This document shows, piece by piece, positions 45,346-64,000 of a stretch of 64,000 bases of DNA. Every line of letters begins with the position of its first letter. Positions within the stretch are counted from its first letter, which is position 1. Source of the DNA: Tenrec ecaudatus (taxonomy: Eukaryota > Chordata > Mammalia > Afrosoricida > Tenrecidae). The notes under the pieces were generated by a model. That model searched no databases, had not been told where the DNA came from, and saw only the letters and a list, made by a program, of their open reading frames with translations. Both the position numbers and the translations under genes were made by a program. The stretch spans positions 18,375,001-18,439,000 of the forward strand of contig NC_134546.1 in assembly GCF_050624435.1 (NCBI RefSeq), read 5' to 3'.

Positions 45346-47044
45346 GGCCTTTTCTGTAAGCCATTCTCGTGAACCCTCCACCACCCGAGGCAAAGAAAGG
45401 TTGGCAAAGGTAGCTTGACCAGTCGGTGAAGTGATGGATGCTCTTGGGTAATTATTTTGCCGGTGGAGAGGGAACAAGCACATTCCAAGGGCATCCCTAT
45501 GACGGATGGAAGTTTAGCTGCCCAACTGTGGATAGGAGCCCTAGTGGGCTAAGCACCGGGTTAACCGCATCAGTGGCTTGTAGAGAGAGAACGAGGCTGG
45601 CTGCTCCCAGAAGGATTTACAATCTCAGAAACCCTAAGGGGGGGGGCAGTTCTCTGCTCTCGTCATTCTGAGTCAGAATCGCCTCGATGACAGTGGGGTT
45701 TGACTGGATAGTTTGTGTTCTGGGTTTAAAGTTTCTTTAGAGCCACTGGCTGCAGGCTTCCTGTGTTTGAATCCCACTGATCCTTCCTATTAACATCTGG
45801 CTGGGAATTTTTCTTAGTGTTTCCAGATTCTAGATGCATTTGATGATTATTACCGGAATGCAAACTTTCTTAAGCTATTTTTCAAGGGAAGGACTGATCT
45901 CAAACTCAAGTTTCCTGGTAGATTATTGAGGCATGCTTTCCTAGCTAGACTGAGGGAAATATCTAGGAGGCAAGAACTTAGAAAATTACTTGGGAAAGCA
46001 ATATTTTACCCGATTTTTCTCTATAATGTCTGTTGTTTCTTGGTGTTTACTAAAATTTCATCTAGTAAAAAATCTGGAATAAATATGGTGGGTGTTGGAG
46101 GAAACAGGTGGGTAGATCAGAGAGTTCTTTTTTTTTTTAAAAAAAGTGGATTTTTCAAAATAATGGTGTTGATTGGAGGCTTCTGGGAATCCAAACTAAC
46201 TTAAAGGAGCAAATTTACTTTCCAGAATATCATTTTATACCGGAGAACACTGCCTTGAACCAGCATACATAGGTTCCAATTTCTACACAGCCTTTGTTCT
46301 TAAAGATAGGGAGTAACATTTTGTCTGTCTTTTGACTTTCTAGAAGTTAGTGACATTCAGCTTAATAGGATTCTTACTATAATTATTTAAATTCTTTTCC
46401 TTAGCCATATCCTGGGAAATTTTATACTGTACAGTAGTACATTTTTCTATAAGGTATTTTCTTCTCTAAGGTACTATCTTCTTGAGTTACTTGTATTTGA
46501 AAAATACATGATAGATTTAGTGCCTTCAAGGAAATGTAAGCATGATTGAGCCATGGGAATGAAATGGGAATTGGAGCCTTAAAGTCTTTAGAATTGCCTC
46601 GAGCTTGTGACAGTTTAGAAGACCTCATTTATTTTGTTCATTATTGAATCTGAACAGCTAGCCTAGTGTTTGCTCACTACACATTTGTTGCATAATAAAC
46701 ATTTATTGAATGAATGAAAAAATGTTGCTAAACAATACTCATTTTCTATACTTACATCACACCACAGGGAAGGTGAGGTCATTAGGGATGAGGTCACTCA
46801 CTAATCATTGCCAGTCACCTGACCTGGCCAAGAGTAGCGTCATCACAGATTGGCTGGGGCATTCTGTACATAGGAGGGATGGATAGTGATGGCCAAGGTT
46901 AGTTCTAGCTAGATAAATCAACAGTGTTTTATTTCAGCTGGAAGAAGTTGTTGAGGGTGTGATAGGTCCAGCCTAAGGGTTGGATAAGCAGAACATTTTT
47001 GAGTGTAGAGTAATTTCTTTGGCAAAAGACAGCTATTGGGTGAG
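45346..47044 (+). other. NRBP1 intron 1 sequence with an AfroSINE at 45534-45710
   Basis: The AfroSINE starts 'ggagccctagtgggctaagc' and ends 'gagtcagaatcgcctcgatg'. The remainder is AT-rich intron with no exon seen. Confidence 0.65.
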
Positions 47045-47183
47045 TACCGTATATACATATTCGTGTATAAGCCGAGTTTTTTTTTCCAGCACTTTTATAC
47101 AGTTTTTTTTTTCTTTTATACAGTTTTGTGGTAAAATTAGGTGCCTCGGCTGATATTCTCAGGTATATACTCGGGTATATATT
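47045..47183. mobile_element. Palindromic MITE, copy 1
   Basis: The ends read 'taccgtatatac' and 'gtatatactcgggtatat', and the interior has 'gtgtataagccgag' and 'gtgcctcggctgatattc'. A short internal duplication of 'cttttatacagttttt' lengthens it. The same family occurs at 50987-51105 and 57811-57943. Confidence 0.75.
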
Positions 47184-47197
47184 TACTGAGAAGGGAT

Positions 47198-47400
47198 AAA
47201 AACCAAAATACACTCACTGCCACTGAGCCAATGCTAACTCATAGTGACCCTATAGGACAGGTTAGAACTGTCCTTGACAGTTCCCAAGGCTGTACTCTTT
47301 ACAGTAGTAGAAAGTCCTGCCTTTCTCTTAGTGGTTTTGATCTGCTGACCTTGCAGATTGCAGCCCAGTTCGTAATCACTACACCACCAGGGGTTCCTTG
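47198..47400 (-). mobile_element. AfroSINE, antisense
   Basis: From the complement of the tail ('gagccaatgctaactcatag') to the complement of the head ('acaccaccaggggttcc'). Nearly complete, in NRBP1 intron 1. Confidence 0.85.
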
Positions 47401-47689
47401 AGAAGAGCTAGGCTCTCTGACTGTTCCCTTGGATCTCACTAAGTGTGGTTTTACTGCCATAAATCTTGTGTTTGCCTCTCCTGAGTACTTTTCTTCAAGG
47501 TAGCTACTGTTCTCCAGACTACTAAGGAGAATAATTAGTTTCCATATTGAATAATTCTGACTTTGGATTTAAAGGCAAGAGTTGTTTTGTTGTTGTTGAT
47601 TGTCTTAATAGATCTGCCCTGACCTTCTCTAACTTCTCCCTCCATCCTTGCTCCAATCAATGCAGGACTGAGAGTTCGTTCGTTCCAGC

Positions 47690-55111
<7,422 letters not shown>

Positions 55112-55522
55112 AGCTCACTCGGGCCAGGCCCCTAATCTGAGCTGTGGCTGTCACTAGATGTGTAGCAGCCTCCTGACCCTCCCCCAGTCAGTATTACCCT
55201 GTGAAGCCCCGTCTCCTCTGTTCTTCCGGAGGGTTTTTGGGGATCCCCTGGTTCTGAGCATCATCCTCCCCGCTCCTCCTCTTCCTCCCCTCTGCACTTT
55301 GTTTACTTGATTTGCACAGACGTGGGCCTGGGCCTTCTCAGCAGTCGCCCTCTAGCTGGGGGTTAGTAGCTGACCTGCTGGCTCCCGCCCAGCCTGTGTG
55401 GAAAAGGGGCCCCTGGGCACTGGGGGAGCCGAATTCTGCCATCTCGCTGGGGCAGACGGGAGAGAGGGTGGTGCTGCAGTGGTGGCCCTCAGGGCCGTTC
55501 CATTCGCCTCAGTTGCTGCTGT

Positions 55523-55528
55523 AATAAA
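55523..55528 (+). terminator. NRBP1: NRBP1 poly(A) signal
   Basis: AATAAA at the end of a 3' UTR of about 440 bp, followed by a GT-rich stretch ('gtcgtgtgtgtttgg', 55548). KRTCAP3 starts within 200 bp. Confidence 0.9.
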
Positions 55529-55559
55529 AATCTACTTTTTGCTAAAAGCGTCGTGTGTG

Positions 55560-55716
55560 TTTGGCCTTCCCCGCTAGGGGGAGTGGGGCGCCCGGCCACC
55601 AGGGGCGCGGTGGCTGGGCTTCAGGTTGTAGTCGGGGCGGAACTGGGCCCCTGGCCGCAGGGCGGGGCCAGAGCCAGAGCCAGGTAGAGCTGCCCAGCGC
55701 GGCGCGGCGGAGCAGA
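55560..55716 (+). promoter_or_regulatory. KRTCAP3: KRTCAP3 promoter region, GC-rich
   Basis: GC-rich, CpG-containing sequence between the NRBP1 poly(A) site and the KRTCAP3 start codon. It holds 'gcagggcggggcc' at about 55656 and no TATA box. The promoter must lie in this short gap or overlap the end of NRBP1. Confidence 0.6.
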
Positions 55717-57038
55717 ATGAGGTGTTACCGCCTCTGCAGATTCGGTAACTTCCGGTCCTTTCGGCGGTTGCCCTGCGACCACCCTTTGCCCATCCTATCG
55801 TCGGTGAACCTGGGGCCGCCCGGGACCTGTGCACTCCTCTCCCCCGGCTCAGGCCTTCCCCTCCCCCATGCTTTGCAGACGCGGCCCAGGGCCCCCGGCG
55901 GCTTATGCGTGTGGGGCTCGCGCTGATCCTGGTGGGCCACGTGAACCTGCTGCTGGGGGCTGTGCTGCATGGCACCGTCCTGCGGCACGTGGCCAACCCG
56001 CGCGGCGCCGTCACTCCGGAGTACACCACGGCCAATGTCATCTCCGTGGGCTCGGGGCTGCTGGTGAGTGCGCACGGGGCGGGGCGCGGCCGAGGGCGGG
56101 ACGCTGGGAGCTGAGCAGAGCAGGCCTCAGGCCTTTTGTCTTCCGCAGAGCGTTTCCTTGGGACTTGTGGCCCTCCTGGCATCTAGGAACCTGCTTCGAC
56201 CCACACTGGTGAGGGCACTACTCGAGATTCTAGGGAGACCTTGAGTCTGGGAAGTTGGGGGTTGACTCTGGTCCACCAGTAAGGGGGAAGTGCCTCAAAC
56301 TGAATTGTCTATGTCTAGTCCGTAGACAAGTTAGCCACACGTAGCCTAGCCTCTCACTCTCATCTTGTGCCCCTGCCAGCACTGGGCCCTGCTGGCACTA
56401 GCTCTGGTGAACCTGCTGCTGTCTGCTGCCTGCTCCCTGGGCCTCCTGCTTGCTGTGTCACTCACAGTGGCCAATGGTGGCCGCCGTCTTATCGCTGACT
56501 GCCACCCAGGCCTGCTGGATCCTTTGGTACCACTGGACCAGGGGTCTGGACATGCTGACTGTCCGTTTGACCCCACAAGAATCTATGTGAGCACATTCTC
56601 ATTCCCCTTTTTGCAGTCCTCAAAACCTTGATCCTTTTGCCCCTTTAGTGTATGCACCTACTTACTCCTCCAGCGCCACTCCCTGTTAGTTCCCATCCTT
56701 CCACTTTGCCTTGTAGGACACAGCCTTGGCTCTTTGGATCCCTTCTTTGGTCATGTCCGCAGCAGAGGCTGCGCTCTCTGGTTACTGCTGTGTGGCTGCA
56801 CTCACCCTCCGAGGGGTTGGGCCCTGCAGGAAGGAAGGGCTGCAGCAGCAGGTAAGAAGGTGCACTGGAAGGAAGGGGCAGAGGCTCTCCAGCTGAGGAG
56901 GGCCCATCCCCGGAGAACTAAGGGCCAGGATACTAACTCCATCCTCTCTGGCAGCTGGAAGAACTAACAGAGCTTGAACCTCCCAAATGTAAAAGGCAAG
57001 AAAATGAGCAGCTACTGGAACAAAATCAAGAAATCTAG
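55717..57038 (+). CDS. KRTCAP3: KRTCAP3, keratinocyte-associated protein 3
   Basis: Exons: 55717-55744, 55879-56063, 56149-56208, 56380-56586, 56717-56851, 56955-57038, all GT-AG and in frame; 232 residues. Four hydrophobic segments are visible (about 20-42, 62-83, 92-121 and 161-192), with a hydrophilic loop holding '[10 protein letters not shown]' (151-160) between the last two. The family is TMEM54/KRTCAP3, four-pass membrane proteins of epithelia with poorly known function. The start is the ATG in exon 1, whose 9 residues plus a split codon fit the family's short first exon. The stop TAG at 57036-57038 falls about 8-9 residues before where I recall the human protein ends; the next in-frame codons (ASQESWA) still resemble the human tail. 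A 3' UTR intron (57068-57183) is possible. Confidence 0.95.
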
Positions 57039-57255
57039 GCATCCCAGGAAAGTTGGGCCTAGGACAGGTAATGGGCCTTGAGGATGGGGGCCCGAGTAGG
57101 AGTGGTGGCAGGGAACTGGTCTTAGACCTGGGTCAAAGCCTTTGCTGCTTTCCCTGCTGACGTGGACTCTCCCTCTATCAAGCAGGTGCTGTTCCAGAGG
57201 CTGGGCCCACAAGGTTTGCCATTGAGCAGGGGCCCTTACGGCAGTATAAACAATT

Positions 57256-57261
57256 AATAAA
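57256..57261 (+). terminator. KRTCAP3: KRTCAP3 poly(A) signal
   Basis: AATAAA within 'ttaataaaagaac'. The IFT172 transcript ends on the other strand about 100 bp further right. Confidence 0.85.
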
Positions 57262-57375
57262 AGAACTTCTCATTTTCCACTCGATTATGATTCCTTGGGG
57301 GGAGGGGGGAGCACCAAGCTGGTGTTGGGGGTGACCTTGATCAAAGAATACAGTGATCTCAGTTACGTACAAAGC

Positions 57376-57381
57376 TTTAAT
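57376..57381 (-). terminator. IFT172: IFT172 poly(A) signal (ATTAAA)
   Basis: The complement of tttaat gives ATTAAA, about 37 bp beyond the IFT172 stop. No AATAAA is closer. The 3' UTR is therefore very short (about 60 bp). Confidence 0.7.
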
Positions 57382-57417
57382 GCAGAAGAGGCCCTAGCTC
57401 TCCCTCAGCTCTATCAG

Positions 57418-63968
<6,551 letters not shown>

Positions 63969-64000
63969 CTGAAATGGAAGGTGCAGGTCAGATTTGTCAA

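Noticed and set aside
44359-45359. Long open frames on both strands (up to about 211 codons)
   Set aside because: They lie in the CpG island where stop codons are rare. All six frames are open, the compositions are Pro/Ala/Arg/Gly-rich, and no family resemblance is seen.
55574-56182. 202-codon minus-strand open frame opposite KRTCAP3
   Set aside because: It is a GC-rich shadow of KRTCAP3 exons 1-3 and their introns and crosses splice sites of the real gene.

Overview
The window is nuclear DNA of a placental mammal, almost certainly an afrotherian and most likely a tenrec. Three things support this. It carries many copies of AfroSINE, the tRNA-derived SINE restricted to Afrotheria. It has long stretches of RTE/BovB-type LINE and of an L1 whose 3' UTR I associate with afrotherian L1s. 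It also has three copies of the SPIN hAT transposon, which among afrotherians is known to me only from tenrecs. The species call is inference; the clade call rests on the repeats.

From 1 to about 44,000 there is no functional gene that I can support. In other mammals NRBP1 is preceded by PPM1G, and this stretch appears to be the intergenic space between them, filled with transposable elements. It holds AfroSINEs (several split by later insertions), an old L1 3' region (6060-10055) with an LTR and a younger L1 nested in it, a hAT transposon with transposase remnants (14579-16331), RTE blocks, a near full-length but decayed L1 (32273-39868), and four retrocopies: HSBP1 (antisense), a KRAB-domain fragment, SLC25A5 (ANT2) and RAN. 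Many insertions keep target-site duplications, so the order of events can be read.

From about 44,100 to 64,000 the sequence is gene-dense and syntenic with human 2p23.3: NRBP1 (+), KRTCAP3 (+) and IFT172 (-, 3' part only). NRBP1 starts in a CpG island, has 17 coding exons and encodes 535 residues, a pseudokinase adaptor. KRTCAP3 follows with less than 200 bp from the NRBP1 poly(A) signal to its ATG. It encodes a 232-residue four-pass membrane protein whose C-terminal tail looks shortened. IFT172 converges on KRTCAP3, with poly(A) signals about 115 bp apart. The 18 exons present encode the last 625 residues of this ciliary IFT-B protein, and the gene continues past the right edge. All exon junctions given here follow GT-AG rules and keep frame.

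The three genes are neighbours by conserved synteny; I see nothing that makes them one pathway. I found no undescribed biochemical system. The most unusual signals are in the mobile-element layer: L1 copies mobilised with a dimeric 3' end, L1 3' UTRs with a duplicated ~235-bp unit, hAT elements nested in AfroSINEs, a three-copy palindromic MITE in the gene-rich part, and a near-identical 175-bp duplication flanking the 5' part of an otherwise decayed L1.
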